Shown here: positions 46,877 to 60,079 of the stretch, piece after piece
How the letters are laid out: each line of letters begins with the position of its first letter
How positions within the stretch are numbered: position 1 is the first letter of the stretch
DNA from: Pterois miles
Lineage: Eukaryota > Chordata > Actinopteri > Perciformes > Scorpaenidae
NCBI GenBank assembly: GCA_947000775.1
Contig: CAMQGK010000144.1
Span: 7,611,001 to 7,675,000 of the forward strand
Length of the DNA: 64,000 bases
Reading direction: 5' to 3'
Position numbers and translations under genes: made by a program
Notes under the pieces: model-generated
Told to the model about the DNA's origin: nothing
The model's input: the letters and a program-made list of their open reading frames with translations, nothing else
The model's database searches: none

Positions 46877-47466
46877 GAGATGCACCGATTTGACATTTTG
46901 AGTCCTGATACCGATAGTGATACCTGGGCTTTGGGTATCGGCCAATACTGAGTGCTGATCCAATACTGGAATTAAAATAATAAATTGTGCATCAGCAACT
47001 TATTAAAAAATCTTCAAAATTAACAGGACTTGCAATTCAAGTGTAAACCTTTTTAATGCAGCAACAAATTGGTCAAAACTTAAATGGAAATTAAAATTCT
47101 AGTATATAATGTATACAGTATACACATAGCTTTGAACTGAAAAGATCGGCTTCGTTTTCACGAGACCTGATCTAGCTATTTGAGTCAATATCGGCCCAAT
47201 ATCTGATAATATCCCTAATAATAATTAATATTGAATATGAGTAGTGAATGTGTTGGGGTTATTCCTTATTTATTGGGATATTTTTGGATTTATTACTACC
47301 AACTTAAAAAAAAATGAAGCAAAAGTCAAAGCTTTGAAGCGTTTGAGTCAGTCCTGTAAATTATGGTATCGGACCGGTGCATAGACTGGAGAACTCGCCG
47401 TTACTTGGTCTTGAATTTTGGCCAGTATCGGACACATTTCCCATACTGGTATCGTTATCGGAACAA
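46877..47466. mobile_element. hAT-like MITE with GATGCACCGAT end, copy 2
   Basis: It starts AGAGATGCACCGATTTGAC, shares the TTTTTAATGCAGCAACAAATTGG block with 33512-33761, and ends in repeated TATCGGACCGGTGCAT and ACTGGTATCG motifs, suggesting two overlapping copies. Confidence 0.5.
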
Positions 47467-48635
47467 CTGTAATTTCATGCTCTTTCCAAAGCATTGAGCC
47501 CTATAGTGAAGGTTGCTCCTTAAAGGATGTTGGACAAGAAGGAGGCTGAGCAGAAGATGGATAGAAAAAGTCTTCTGGTTTTTGCCTGCGGTTCGACCAC
47601 GGGGCAGTCTGCTTCAGTCCCAGGGTCCCTTTGGATTCATGCTCAGTTGGTAGGAGATGAAAGTGCCTGGATCAAGTGGAATAGGAAAAGAAAAGAAGGC
47701 CATCCTCCCCTCCTCCTGTGTTAAACACTCGAGATTGATGAGCAGCAGCTGAAGATAAAATCCTATCTCAGTCCTAGAGGATATGTTAATGTATCCTCTT
47801 CCATCCCCATACAGGTTCATTAGTGCTCAGTGCTTCAATTGTTTGTGACATTTATTGCAGTATATTGTACAAGGGTATCATCTGTAAAATACAGTTTAAA
47901 AAAAGACTGAGTTAATTTGGTTACACAGTAGATAACAGCTCTCAATGTATTGCGTAATTATTTTTTCAATTATTTTCTAATTATTGTGCACTTGAAGAAT
48001 AATTATGTGGTTCAGTGTAATTAAAAGGGGTAACAAAACAGGAAAAAAATATAGGACTAAAGGGGTTAAGATTTATAAAGAAGAAATATGGCACTGGAGG
48101 AAACGGTCTAACAGTAAAGACCAGAGAGGCCAAGGGTGTAATTGTTTTTATATTTTGGTTTCCTGTGATTGTGATAATTCAGAACTCAATATTGCAAAAT
48201 TATTTTTCTGTTGATCACAAGACTAAGGTTATCTACCAGACAGAAGGTTATTTGTTTTTGTGTGATAATGAAATAAATATTTTGCAGAACAATCCAAAAT
48301 TGTCTGCTTGTGAGCAATATATAACACATACATAATTCTGACATGGTCATCAGCTGTAATTATTCTCATTCTCTTAATGTCACTGCTCACCTTTCACATC
48401 AGCATGTCATTATTGCCTCATACAAATGCAGCCTGTCTAACGCAGGTATTAGATTACACCGACTTGACCTATCAAGTGGGGTGTTGGGAACAAAAATTTG
48501 CATCGGCCGAGACAATTGCTTGTTTAATCCTGTGTAGTGTGTCAGAGTGGAGGAGCACCGACACAGCATCTGGGCAGGCTGTTCTCATACGCCATTTACA
48601 ACCATAACTACTACAAGTAATGGGGGCGGCACTTT

Positions 48636-48959
48636 GGGGGCGGCAGTAGCTCAGTCTGTAGGGAGTTGGCTTGGGAACCGGAGGGTCACCGGTTCAAGTC
48701 CCGACATGGACCAAAAACTGAGTGTGAACTGGTAGCTGGAGAGGTGCCAGTTTACCTCTTGGGCACTGCCGAGGTGCCCCTGAGCAAGGCACTAAACCCC
48801 CAACTGCTCGGGGCGCTTGTCTGGAGCAGCCCCCTCACTCTGACATCTCTCCATTAATGCATGTATGTGTGTTTCAGGTCTGCATGTACCATGTATGAGT
48901 TTAACAGAGTGTAAATTGAATTTCCCCACTGTGGGACTAATAAAGGTAGATCTTCTTCT
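48636..48959 (+). mobile_element. tRNA-derived SINE, plus-strand copy
   Basis: It begins GGGGGCGGCAGTAGCTCAGT, with B box GGTTCAAGTCC at 48691-48701. The body matches 25580-25911 with few differences and the 3' tail is ACTAATAAAGGTAGATCTTC. A short GGGGGCGGC duplicate lies just upstream at 48622. Confidence 0.9.
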
Positions 48960-49112
48960 AATGCACTGTAATTTATATTTAATCTGCATATTTATCCCAC
49001 AAAATCATTTCACGGAATCCACATAATCGTGAACCAGGAAGTATAAGGAGGGACAAATGCAGCGTAGGGAGGACGTTGAGGTGGAGGGATGGGTCTAAAA
49101 TCATTGGACTTT

Positions 49113-49235
49113 GGGCGCCCCGATCCCTCAGTTGGTAGAGCAGGTGCTCATATAAGAAGGCTGAGTCTTGATCGTGGCGGCCCAGGTTCAAGTCGGGCCT
49201 GTGGCCTTTTCCGCAATTTAGCACCATTTCTCACA
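49113..49235 (+). mobile_element. Second type of tRNA-derived SINE (head region)
   Basis: GATCCCTCAGTTGGTAGAGC resembles an A-box region, and GGTTCAAGTCG at 49185-49195 is close to a B box. The acceptor stem does not pair, so it is not a working tRNA. It is related to the element at 55765-55905. Confidence 0.65.
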
Positions 49236-50024
49236 TAACACAGGACTTTTGTCCAGGAGGCTGATGTTTGTACCCCGTGTGAAAAAAGAAGTCAATGTTG
49301 ATTTATTTGTCATGTAACTTCCCATGCTCAAGTTATGCCACTTCAGGAGTTATTTAATCCAAAATCACAATCTTTTCCTAAACCTAACTAAGTACTTTTG
49401 TTACCTAAGCCTATCCAAGGTGTTTCCTGTGAACACAGAAGTTTATTTTGAAAAGAGTGTATGCATGTAACGATCTGGAATTGACATGTGCGTCACATAT
49501 TTCTGGACATTTGTAGGAAAATGTGCAAAAAATGAGGAGCAAATTTTTTTTTTTTTATGAGGACATGTTGATCTGCGACACCATGCAACGTCCCGACTAA
49601 AAGACTAGCTTGTGAGAATTTTATGATTGATTCTGTGACATTGACCCCAACCGTAAAATTATGCTGCTGGTACCATTCGATGGAATGACTTTTCCGATGA
49701 CCTACTGTATGTACAACTCACAAGAAAGATGAAAGCTATGATTGGTTCAGATCCATGTATGCAATGTCTGCCTGTCAGAGGCTTAACTATGGTGTAGTCT
49801 GTTCGTGGCATAATAATAGTATTCATATATAATACGCCCTGAGCACCAGTGATTTCTGTGCCATTATACTACCATGCTACATCAGAGTTGGTGACAAGTA
49901 CAACAGAGCACATACTGTAATATCACGCCGAGCTGTGATCTAAGGTGTGAGCAGAACAGTCATAAACATTTCAGCCCAGAGATGCTGGTGCACCTGTTGC
50001 TCTTCTCAAAATGTATTGTGAACT

Positions 50025-50537
50025 AAAGGTCTTTGCACACCAAGTCCGTAGTTTTTGTATGCGTCTTTTTAATCCGTCCTACACACAAATCTTGCACGTT
50101 GAGTCTGATTTATTTTATTTATGTATTTTTTTTGTTGTGAAAATTAGCAAGACAAGACAAAACTGAATTAATTATATGAATGTGGGTGCAATGGATAGCG
50201 CCAGGCAAATACTGGCGTAATGAGTGAATGACATTAGCAAGAAGCTATCATTTAGCTGCCTAGAGCACAACCGCTACTGTCTAATCTTTCGTACCTCTTT
50301 TGTTTTTTGATCGTCCCTAATTCCAGGCTGCTCTGTAATCACCTGCCACAATCTAACGTGCAGTGCTTTGTGCTTGGAGATGAATGGTTATCATGCCATT
50401 CTGGATGGTGACATGTGTTGTGTTGGGGTCTGTGTGTAAATGGGATTGACACAACATGAGGTCGTATTTATTGTGCATTTATTTGTGTGCGCAACAATTT
50501 TGGATGAAAAATATGGACTAGGTATACAAAGGCCTTT
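50025..50537. mobile_element. MITE with AAAGGTCTTTGCACACCAAG ends
   Basis: The left end AAAGGTCTTTGCACACCAAG is an inverted copy of the right end (GGACTAGGTATACAAAGGCC and following). About 513 bp, non-coding. Confidence 0.6.
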
Positions 50538-50539
50538 AT

Positions 50540-52080
50540 GCTTAAAAAATAGTAGTCAATGAATTGCTCCCATGAAGTGCACGTTACATGTAGCTCATTG
50601 CTGCAGTTGTCTTTGTTTCTGTTATTTAAGGGGTTTTATTGTCTTAGTTTTACAGCCAAATGTTCAAAATTGCTCTTTCTCTGTCTCGCTGTCTCCCCCT
50701 CTCTCTTGTATTTAATCACTCTCCCGTCCCTCTGCATCGGTTAGGTATGAGCTGTGTATTTTGCCAGTGATTTACAGTCCTGGTGGTATTGCGGGTCAGC
50801 AAGGTTAGAGCCATAAAGCCGAACTAGGTGTAGTCAGCTGTTTAACCCAGACCATGGGGTTAGAGATTGTAAATGCAGACTGCACATGGTTGCAACACCA
50901 GCTTACACACCCGCTCACCCGGGACAGATCCTTTGCTGTTTCCTGCCATACTGTGACCTCCTCGCTGTTGTCTGTCACGGAGACGAACAGCTTCTTTTCC
51001 ATCAGCCCCTCAGAAGTCGGCCACTTCCTGTCACGGCGCAACATCTGTTTATGTTAGTCATGTCAAAGAGCATCGGCCGAGGCGTGGGAACGCGAGGCAG
51101 TGCACGGGGGACCCCACGCTCACCCACAGGGAGGTGCGAGTGCAGCCGAGGGCTGAATCTTTGGGGACATACGTAGAGGACAACCTCTCACACTCTGCAG
51201 ATAAACACGCAAATGCGCACATTGATGCTCCTCCCTACAGGCACGCAGCCATCAGAGCACTCAGTGTTTGTCATCTCATTTCGTCTGGTCATGTTGCTAC
51301 CCCTGGGACTTCATGTTACTGGAAAATGTACATTTGTGTGAAAACAGCCAATCTCCTTCAACAACTAGTATAAGGACTTCAGTAACCAGTTTATTTTCAT
51401 TGACTAGAGGGTAACTGGGTCAGCGGATTTTGGATTACATGCATTTTAAATGCATATGAGGAGAAATCGATTAAGCATGCTTTGTGCGAAGGACATGTCC
51501 ACCCCTGAGGCTGTATATGTGTGTGCATGTGTGTTTATGTCTTTGTGTTATTAAGAGCTGAGATCGCCATGCTGTCTGTGGTCTAAGCCTGTCGGTCCCA
51601 TTGGCGTTCCTGACTGACTGTCTGCTAATACAGTGCCTTATCCCTGTGTTCAGTACCCTCAGGAGACCCAGCAGAGAGGGAATTCCCTTCTTGAAAGAAA
51701 TTACTTGCCAAAGACCACAAAGACCATTAGGCTCTGAAGGCCACACTGCCGCAGCAACTTAGACAAAGGACTTATTAATGGAGCACAATGACATTTACTG
51801 CCATTTTGTGCTGTTGTCACAGAGTAGCACGCCATTATGGAGTCTTGGTTGGCATTTCCTTCAAGTAATATATCCATGTTGGGTTACTCCACCATTTAAA
51901 AATGTGGAAATAGAGTTTACTTTGAAGTTTCACTCTATCAGTTAAGAAACACATTGTTATCTCTTATTCTGGTGTTTTATTTTGTGGTGTGTTTTTGAAA
52001 AGCAGCACTATACTATATGTTGATTGTCATGTAGCAGGGTGGATGTATAAAGAGAACTAGATACAGCATTGTAGGCAGAT
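50540..52080. other. Intergenic, nothing recognised
   Basis: The patch at 50880-51180 is GC-richer, but its ORFs do not resemble known proteins. Confidence 0.4.
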
Positions 52081-52640
52081 TCCTGTTTGTTCCTATACGA
52101 GTTACTCAGAGGTGCATGAAGCCAAAATGGCTCGACTGCCAAGTATAAAGCATACGGGGTCTTCCGGCGAGCTTCCGCGTCCACTGGTTAACTCCTACTC
52201 CTAGAGCTCACACCAGCCTCGGTCTGGGTCTCATTCACTTGAACGGCGGATGGGACATAACTCTTGATTTGGCTATTAGTGCATTTTTCAACTTTTAGGA
52301 CCTAATGATTGAAATAAAGGCTATTAGAGTGTTCATACTGGGAAGATCATTTACTTAAAAAACAAAAATAACTGGTGATTTGTGGATGTCTCTTTCCCAA
52401 TGTTAGTCTATGGGGAGTATTAAAGTATTTTTGGGCCCAATGGCGTCATGTGATGGACACAGAAGTTGTAATTCCAATGTTTGGCTAGTACAAAAAAAAT
52501 TTGCTTCAAAGCCGTGGGCTCTTCCAGAGGGCTTGTGTAGCATTGACTTAAACGTCCTATAAGACATTTTCAGACCAGCTAGTTAGGGACTTAGTGAGAG
52601 GAGCTACCCATTGGGGCGCTCCCTGAGAACTGCATACCTT
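52080..52640. repeat. Dispersed fish repeat
   Basis: Sequence such as GGTTAACTCCTACTCCTAG and TAGTCTATGGGGAGTATTAA resembles a repeat class seen widely in fish. Boundaries are approximate; no ORF. Confidence 0.35.
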
Positions 52641-53639
52641 CAAGGACCTTCAAGGACCTTTTCCTCTGTTTGCATTCACACTACCAATAGGAACACCAAA
52701 GTGATGTAAGCTGGCTGGCGTCATACGCACACATCTCCAGCTCAGTAAGTGGCTAGTTTTATACATTTCACAAGCTCTCCTTGCTTTTTTAGTAATATGA
52801 GAATAAATTACCAATTCTTTTACATGTCATAATCTATGTACTTAAGTAAAATAACCACCATGAAAATGCCATTTGCAATTTCAGTTCAAAACGGCTATCG
52901 TTCTTCAGCTCAGTGGGTGTGATTTGTGCTACTGGATTAGCTCGCTGTGCAGCAGCTCTTAGTTGTTCTCTGGCTCAGTGGGTGTGTGCTCATGAGCAAG
53001 TTAACTTTTAGACTTCACTGTTGGCCCATTTGTTTGTGTTGTCTTCCATTTATTCCATTTTGTGCTGTTAGCGTTTTGTGTTGCAATGGCTCATGTGTTT
53101 GACCAGTCTCTGTACACTTACATCACTCATGATTACTATTGTGCTGGAAGAGTACCTACTCTGAAATAGGAGCTAAAAAAGTCCCTCAAAATGGCGTTCT
53201 AAGTTGTTACTTGTTCTGGCGTGACAAAAAGGGGGTTTTAAGTTCACAGAGGTATGAATAAGTTCCTCTGGTGACATGAGTGGAGTGGAGGGGAAGATGG
53301 TCAGAGCATGTACATTATGTACAGTACATGTACCCATCAGTAATGTAAAGAAGGCTTTGTAGTTGTAACACTGTGGCCTTGTGGCTGCTGGCGCCAAACA
53401 ATGCTTGTTTTTCTCTTCTGTGTCTCCTTTGAGTTGTTGTCTTTAGGGGGATGGAGGGATCAACCTCAAATAGATGGGCCAGCGAACACCAACAGGAGGC
53501 CCACTAATAAGCAGAGTTACTCTTCCTTGTACACGTACGCATGCATTCACACACAGGACCACACACTATCACAGAAAAATGAGTTTACATTGTAAATTTG
53601 TTAATACATAGTCATGAGTTATACTTATCAAGACATTCA

Positions 53640-53755
53640 TTAGCTATACCTTTTGAAAGGGACTGTCTGCAAAATTTCAGGGGATCTTTTAAGTGGAAGA
53701 AGAGGAAGTGCATTTCTCCACTGTGGGACTAATAAAGGAATATCTTATCTTATCC
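53640..53755 (+). mobile_element. LINE/SINE 3' tail remnant
   Basis: CCACTGTGGGACTAATAAAGG followed by ATCTTATCTTAT is the same 3' tail type as the LINE ending at 3167 and the SINEs. Confidence 0.55.
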
Positions 53756-54184
53756 ATAACTATGTTTTATTTGTTGTTATGTTTATAATCACCTGAAACT
53801 AAGAACTGTTGATTTTGTTTCCTTAGAGTGAGCCCTCCATATCTACATAGGGAGTGGGTCAAAAGTCTCTCTCTAGAGATAGTGTTTGGTTTTTACGTTA
53901 CTTGAAGTCCACCGTAGTTTTCAGACACGTTTGTTAAACTGCAGGAACGCGAAGCGCATAGTGTAAAACTGTAAACCTAAATCTGTTGCTTCTGAAGTAG
54001 TATTATTATGGTATTATGGTAAGGATGGCCTCTGAGCGAGGCGAACAGCAATACCGCGGTTTTGCGCTCTGTGGCTCATGCTACTGCAGTCTTGGAAAGG
54101 GAGGAGTGAGAGGAGGGGCACTCAGTTCAATGCAGTCACCAACCACACCACTAGATGCCGCCAAATCCTACACACTACCTTTTT
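53756..54184 (+). mobile_element. MITE of the AAAGGTCCAGTGTGTAG family, copy 3
   Basis: It holds TATAATCACCTGAAACTAAGA, TATCTACATAGGGAGTGGGT and the right end CAAATCCTACACACTACC. The left terminus is lost at the junction with the LINE tail. Confidence 0.65.
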
Positions 54185-54973
54185 AAGAAAGCTCAACTTG
54201 TACATAAAAATTTAAAAAAGCCAAATAGTGGATTTCCGTTATTGTATATTCACTTGAGAGCAGATGCCCAGTACTGTGATTTATTTGGCTCTGGACGACT
54301 GTCATATTTTAAAATAAATTTAATGCCTCCAGGGAAGGGTTCCAATATTCACATTGTAAATATACACGACATGACACAAGCCTTTTGCCGTTGTTCCCTC
54401 CCTCAAATTGCCAATTTTTCCACCCCCATGTCTTGTGCCTTCGCCTGGTTCTCTTCCTTCTCACTTCTCTTGCTAGCACCTAACAATAATTAACCAATGC
54501 TAGCTGTCGACTGGTGCCGGTCCCTAGTCACACCTTGTCAGTGAGGCCTCTCCTGTCTGCGGTCCGCCACTAATGGGCCACTGCCTTGGCTCAGACAGCC
54601 AAGATGACCCTTTCTTTCTCAGCTGCTACCTCTTCATTAAGGCCTGCCTCAAGCTGTTGTAGCACAGAGATCAGCACCTTTGTTCGTGTTGTCTGTCACA
54701 TCAGCTGGGGGTCTTCACAGCGCCTCGGCTCCTCCCCCATCAATATCTACACAACACCTCAACACTCATGCACCTGGCGTGTGGACAGGGATGCACCATT
54801 AATGGACATTTGATCTAAATTGCAATACTGTATGGCCTACTGCAATTTTCAAATGGCAGTATTTGTTCAAATCACAATATTTGTTGAAGGCGAAATGTGT
54901 CATAATATCATTTTAAATTGAATAGTGTCGTGTTGCAGAGATGTCCTGGCCTACACATCATATTTTACAGACT

Positions 54974-55521
54974 TAAACCTGCAGTAGCCAGAATGTTCCT
55001 GGCGTCATTGGGCAAAAAAATCCATAATAACCTTTCAGCATATTGTAATTCAAGAGCTCTGAGAGAAAACTAGACTTCTGCACCTCCTCATGGCTCTGTT
55101 TTCAGGCTTTAAATAATCTCGCCCGTGACAGAAGACTTTGGCCAATCACAGGTCATTTCAGAGTGAGAGAGTTCCTATTGGCTCCTCAGCTGATCGCAAC
55201 ATGGCTGCTGGGTCACAAACGTTCTCATTTTACAGCTTAACAGTAACAACAAGATGTTTCTGAAAACATCTGAGGAGAGAAATAGTCATTACAGTAACAG
55301 ATAATTGATTCATATTTGATCAGCGCTGTCTAGTTTGACTGTTTGATTGGATTTCGTGAGTGACTGACAGCTGCTCAGAGACGACAGACTCCAGCTCTGA
55401 TTGGTTGTTTTCCTCCTACCTATGAAATCTTGCAGATGTCATTAGGAACGCTGGAGGTCACAGAAGCACACATTTTTTTTCAGATGGTCTGTCTCGTGCA
55501 CTACTGTCAGGATGTTTATGA
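54974..55521 (-). mobile_element. MITE with AAACCTGCAGTAGCCAGAATG end
   Basis: Inverted relative to 17729-18062 and longer. Shared segments include CAGCATATTGTAATTCAAGAG, GGCCAATCACAGGTCATTTC and GCAACATGGCTGCTGGGTCAC. A CTGACAGCTGCTCAGAGACG block is present only here. Confidence 0.65.
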
Positions 55522-55764
55522 AGGTTCTCAGTTATCCAGGTCATAGTATCTGAGTAAGGGTTAAATCAGCAGAAACTGGACTTGGTTTAGATTCTTGAAG
55601 ATATTTGTTTTCTCAGTTCTGTCTTACTGTCAGGATATAGTGACAGTGACATGTAAGAGTTTATAAAAATAACTTCTTTTAATTATATTTGCTCCTTCTG
55701 ATGCCGATTGTTCTCGTCGTATAAAAGGAAAACCTCTATCAGCCTATTTTTTATTTAAAGATTA

Positions 55765-55905
55765 TTTTTCTGGGCTTTTTAATGCCTTTATTGATAGTGA
55801 GAGCAAGAAAGATATGAAAAGGGAGAGAGAGAGGGGTTGACATGCAGCAAAGGGCCACAAGTCAGATTTGAACCCTCAGCCGCTGCAACATGACGAGATG
55901 TTAAA
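55765..55905 (-). mobile_element. tRNA-derived SINE body, minus strand
   Basis: The reverse complement reads a B-box-like GGGTTCAAATCTGAC, then GGCCCTTTGCTGCATGTCAA, CT-rich sequence and CAATAAAGGCATTAAAAAGC. This is the standard body of a widespread fish SINE. Confidence 0.7.
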
Positions 55906-57267
55906 CTGTCTGGGTGTGTGCCACAAAAATGTGAAGCCAGTATCTAATTCCTGTTACTTCTCCACTGTTTGAATGGAGGGAAGTAGATGTCAATTATATG
56001 TAATTAAGCGTTAAATGCAGCACTAAGCTGCTCATTCTTGTTCTGTATACTGTAGTGAGGATGTGTAGCAGTGAACTGAGCTCTTTATATTATACCTAAG
56101 GGTACATAGCTCAACCTTTGACAGGTGTGGAATGAAAGCAAATTTATCTCTCCGTTTTCAGAATTAGTCCGATGTCCTTAAATCACTGCAGAGTATTCAG
56201 CCTTTTAGAGCAGCACAGACACCAGGCGCAGTTTAGCCCAGTCTCCCATGCATCAGTGGAATGGCTGTTGCTCAGCCTGCGTGGGTGGCAGCAGTAGGGT
56301 GTTGGCCCTGCCCCTGGCGTACCAGGCTGTTGCCCTTGATTGTCTGGCACAGGGTCAAGGTAGCACAGCGCTGGTCACTACCATCAGCACTTCTCACTGT
56401 CAAGGCACACACTCCCACACCACTGGGGGACTTCAAGTTTGTGCATTTGCGCGTAGACACATATGCAACATTAGATGCTATTAGAATGTTGATGCTCTTT
56501 CTGTGCAGGACTATGAGTCATGTTAAAGTAGATAAACTATTTCTATATAATCAGCACGTCCTTGCTGATGCCACATTGGCTGACTCATACTGGTCTGTGA
56601 CATGTACGTCCTGTGGCGTGTGCTTGGTTGTATCAAACACTTCTATCCGGTACAAGAAATCAAGCACTAGTTCATTTGAAAGTAGGAGGAACCAAGAATG
56701 TTATTGAGATCTCTCTGTGACGTTTAGTCATTTAGTGATCATTTTCCATTAAGAAATGTTTGCCTCTACTGTGAAGTAGTGTCTCTATCAAGCATGAAGG
56801 ATGCTGATGCTCTAAGGCTCTTACTCATCTCTGCAGAATATGAATTGATTGTACTTTATCCAGGCAGAAATCCAGGCGGGGGGATGTGGAAATTGAATTA
56901 AGAGGGGGATAATGTAAAATAGTGATGGGTGAAAGGTCTGAAATTCAAACTACTGTTCACACATGGAAATTATTAAATATTTCATCAGTTTGATGTGACT
57001 GAATTCAAAATATACAGAGTGTAATCACAACAGGCCATGTCTTATACTCTAGCACTTTGCATTATCTTTGCATTATCTATTTTATCAGTGAACTAGGATG
57101 TTATTGTTCAGTTTAACACTATATGGACAAAACTAGCATGCTAGTATAACTGTGACACCAAATCAGCTCTTGGCTTCCATTGTAAAATATAACTGTCTAA
57201 AGGCCTGTACACACTGGGGGCGTGGCACATAAACAACACCAAAATGTGGCATACTCGCCTGCAAATA

Positions 57268-57352
57268 TTTCAATCAATCAATCAATCAAAGTTTATATGT
57301 GTAGCGCTTTACATTAGCCGAAAGGCTCCCAAAGTGCTTTACAACAAAGCCA
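57268..57352. repeat. ATCA microsatellite and dispersed fish repeat
   Basis: CAATCAATCAATCAATCAAAG leads into GTAGCGCTTTACATTAG and CCCAAAGTGCTTTACAAC, the same family as 18782-18860. Confidence 0.5.
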
Positions 57353-59587
57353 TGAAATGATACATGACACAATATTTATTTGATATTTCATATCAAAACT
57401 ATTCATACCGGCAGCAATGCGAATTTGTGACAGTTGTGACACTTTTTCAGTTTAAGGTTTGAATAGATTTGTGCAGGCAAAAGCCAAAATCTGGATCCTG
57501 TTGACCCAGAGCAGTGTCTGGTAGTCTGTGTGAGGTAAAATGTTGTATTTTAGTGAAATGCTACTACTGAAGTTGCCTTTGGTAAACAGTTACGCAGTGT
57601 ATATATCTAGGGCTTTTATTGTGAAAAGTAAGAACAGAAGTGAGTCATCTTTATTTTGACGTTACTACTTTTTCACTTTTACGTAGGTAAAATTTTGAAT
57701 GCAGACTTTTACTTGTAACAGTATTTTTACATTGTGGTACTGCTATTTATACTAAAGTAAAAGCTCTGAGTACGTCTCACCTCTGTTAACACTATATAAA
57801 CGATATAGAGAAATCTATGATGGTTGATAAATTCACATCATTATATTGCTCTCTCCTAATGTGAAATCATATGGGACACCTTTAATAAATACTCTACATG
57901 TAATATATGAACAATATGCACTGAAGCTTTAACTATGATAAACTAAGACCTTGACAGCTCTGAAACTGATAGATATGTTCTTTGGGGTATTTAAATGTTG
58001 GTTGTGATAAGCAACGAAGGCACTGGGACTCATAAACAGGCTGTTTAGAGGGCCTTGTAGATAGGAGCCACGTATCATTAAACAAACAGATTAGATTTTG
58101 GTTCCACTTGACAAATTGACTGTAATTTCTTTTGCTGGCTGGATGATCGGTAGAGATTGGATTTCTGCTGGGCTCTGTAAGGAATTCGCAGGGAGGCATT
58201 AGCAAAACAAACATCTAACAACTGCTCAGTCTTGATTCAAACGCTCTTTTTGCGTTACCCAGAGACCCAGATTCACTTCTCCATGAAATAAAACAGTTTT
58301 GGGGGAAATTCCCAAATGAAACCGTTGAGTTACAAAGTTGTTTCTTTTTTGCAGTATGAAATGTCAAGACTGATTTACTCCAGAGGTAAGACTATATACC
58401 TGAAAGAGAGGTGAATAAGATTAGAGCGACACAGTGATAAGCTGCATTTCTGACTTTAGGACTGTCAGTGAGTAGTCATTGGTGTCCCTGAACAGGAAAT
58501 ACATGCTCTAGTGCCAAACGTGGCAAACAGATGGCAAGCAACAGGGCCCTGTCAGTCCATTGTAGGGTTGTGCATTTGGAAGAAAATATAGGGAAAAAAA
58601 CAACCAGGATGGATGATATCAGGCCATCTGTCTGCATTACAACAAGGTGTCATTTTTGAGAAGGTGGAAAACTCACTCACGCTCTTCCTTCAGATCTGAT
58701 CTTTACAGCAGATAGCACAACAACCGTGCCTTTGCCTCCTCTGTCTTTGACTTTTTATGCAACCAAATCCCACAGTGGCAGTTGCATAATGATGTTTGTT
58801 TTAGCATTTCTCAATTTGTTAAAGGATGTAGTGGCACTGATGTTATCTCCTCGTTGTACCTTTACTTTGCTTTTCCTTTAGATTGTTGTCGCTGCATCAG
58901 GGTATGTTAACTGCTGACTTCCCTCTCAGTGACATACATACAGTAGGAAGGCTGCTACCTGGTGAAAGAAGCTCTGAAGTTGACACACGTGCACTAGGAG
59001 ACATTCTGGCTGTTACCAAGTGGAAAGGAGTTTGTCCGCCTCCACACTCAGAAGATCAGGAGATGTGTGTCTGGGCCTGGCTTAGAGGCTGCTGGCTTGC
59101 TCTACTGTAGCAGGTGGTGCACATTTTCCATTTACAAGAAAACACTAAGTGTAGGCAGCAAAGAGGAGGTGCTGTCAGCTATTCTTGCATCGAACACAGC
59201 AGATCTGAACCACTTTGTGGCAGCACGGATGGTCACGTTGTATGGATGTTTATTCTGGCACAATGTTTGGACTCGGTGGTGTTTCCAAAATTACACAATG
59301 TAAAGTAGGGACAAATTGATTCTCAGTGAATCACAATATCTTCTAAGATTCTGAGTCGATTAACAGTGTTCAAAAATAGATTTTGTACTTTAATAAAATT
59401 ATTGCATGAAACAGTCCTGTCTCTTAAAAATTACGTTCCCCTACAACAAAACTGCATGCTCAGTTAGGAGGGAAACATATTTTGTCATGGAGTGCATTCG
59501 TCGTTTACGTTTGTAAAGATAGTCCATGGAAGGCTGCAGCAAGTGACGTAGTACAACACGTGATGTGTAGAGCAGGCGGCGCAGTAT

Positions 59588-59770
59588 ATAGAGTAGAATA
59601 GAAAGCCTTTATCGTCATAATACTAGGTACAATGAGATTAAACAGGCAGCTCCTTCAAGTGCACAGAAATATTTACATAGTACACACTATAAAATACAGT
59701 GTCCATACACACATACAGTATGGAAGTAACAGTGGTGGCCTAGTAATAAATATGTGAATATTGCACAGAT
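59588..59770. repeat. Dispersed repeat (AGAAAGCCTTTATCGTCATAA type)
   Basis: The start GAAAGCCTTTATCGTCATAATAC and TACAATGAGATTA resemble a retroelement tail seen often in fish. No ORF; the class is uncertain. Confidence 0.35.
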
Positions 59771-60079
59771 ATGAGGTAGTTATATATTGCTGACATTTGC
59801 TGATGGCAGTGGCCGATGTTTATCTGTTGTTGCATCAATTTGCGCCGGCTTAATGTTGTGTTGGTAATTAAAATAAAGAGAATCTTTTTCATGTGAAATT
59901 AGCTTATATTAAAGGCTGTTTTTTTACAATTATGATTGTCTTTGTTTCCTTGGCACAAAAAAAGGAATAAATAAACTGTTATCTGCATTGACTATCAGCC
60001 AAATTATTATTTTAAACATTGTATCTGTGTCGGTTATCTACCAAATTAATATTTTAAACAGTGGTATTGGTATCAGCTG

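Larger units (their letters stand above)
55910..60079. other. Intergenic, mostly unassigned
   Basis: It contains short repeats at 57270-57350 and 59590-59770. No ORF resembles a known protein. Confidence 0.4.

Noticed and set aside
49113..49205. tRNA gene
   Set aside because: A and B box-like motifs are present but the cloverleaf stems do not pair; it is a SINE head.
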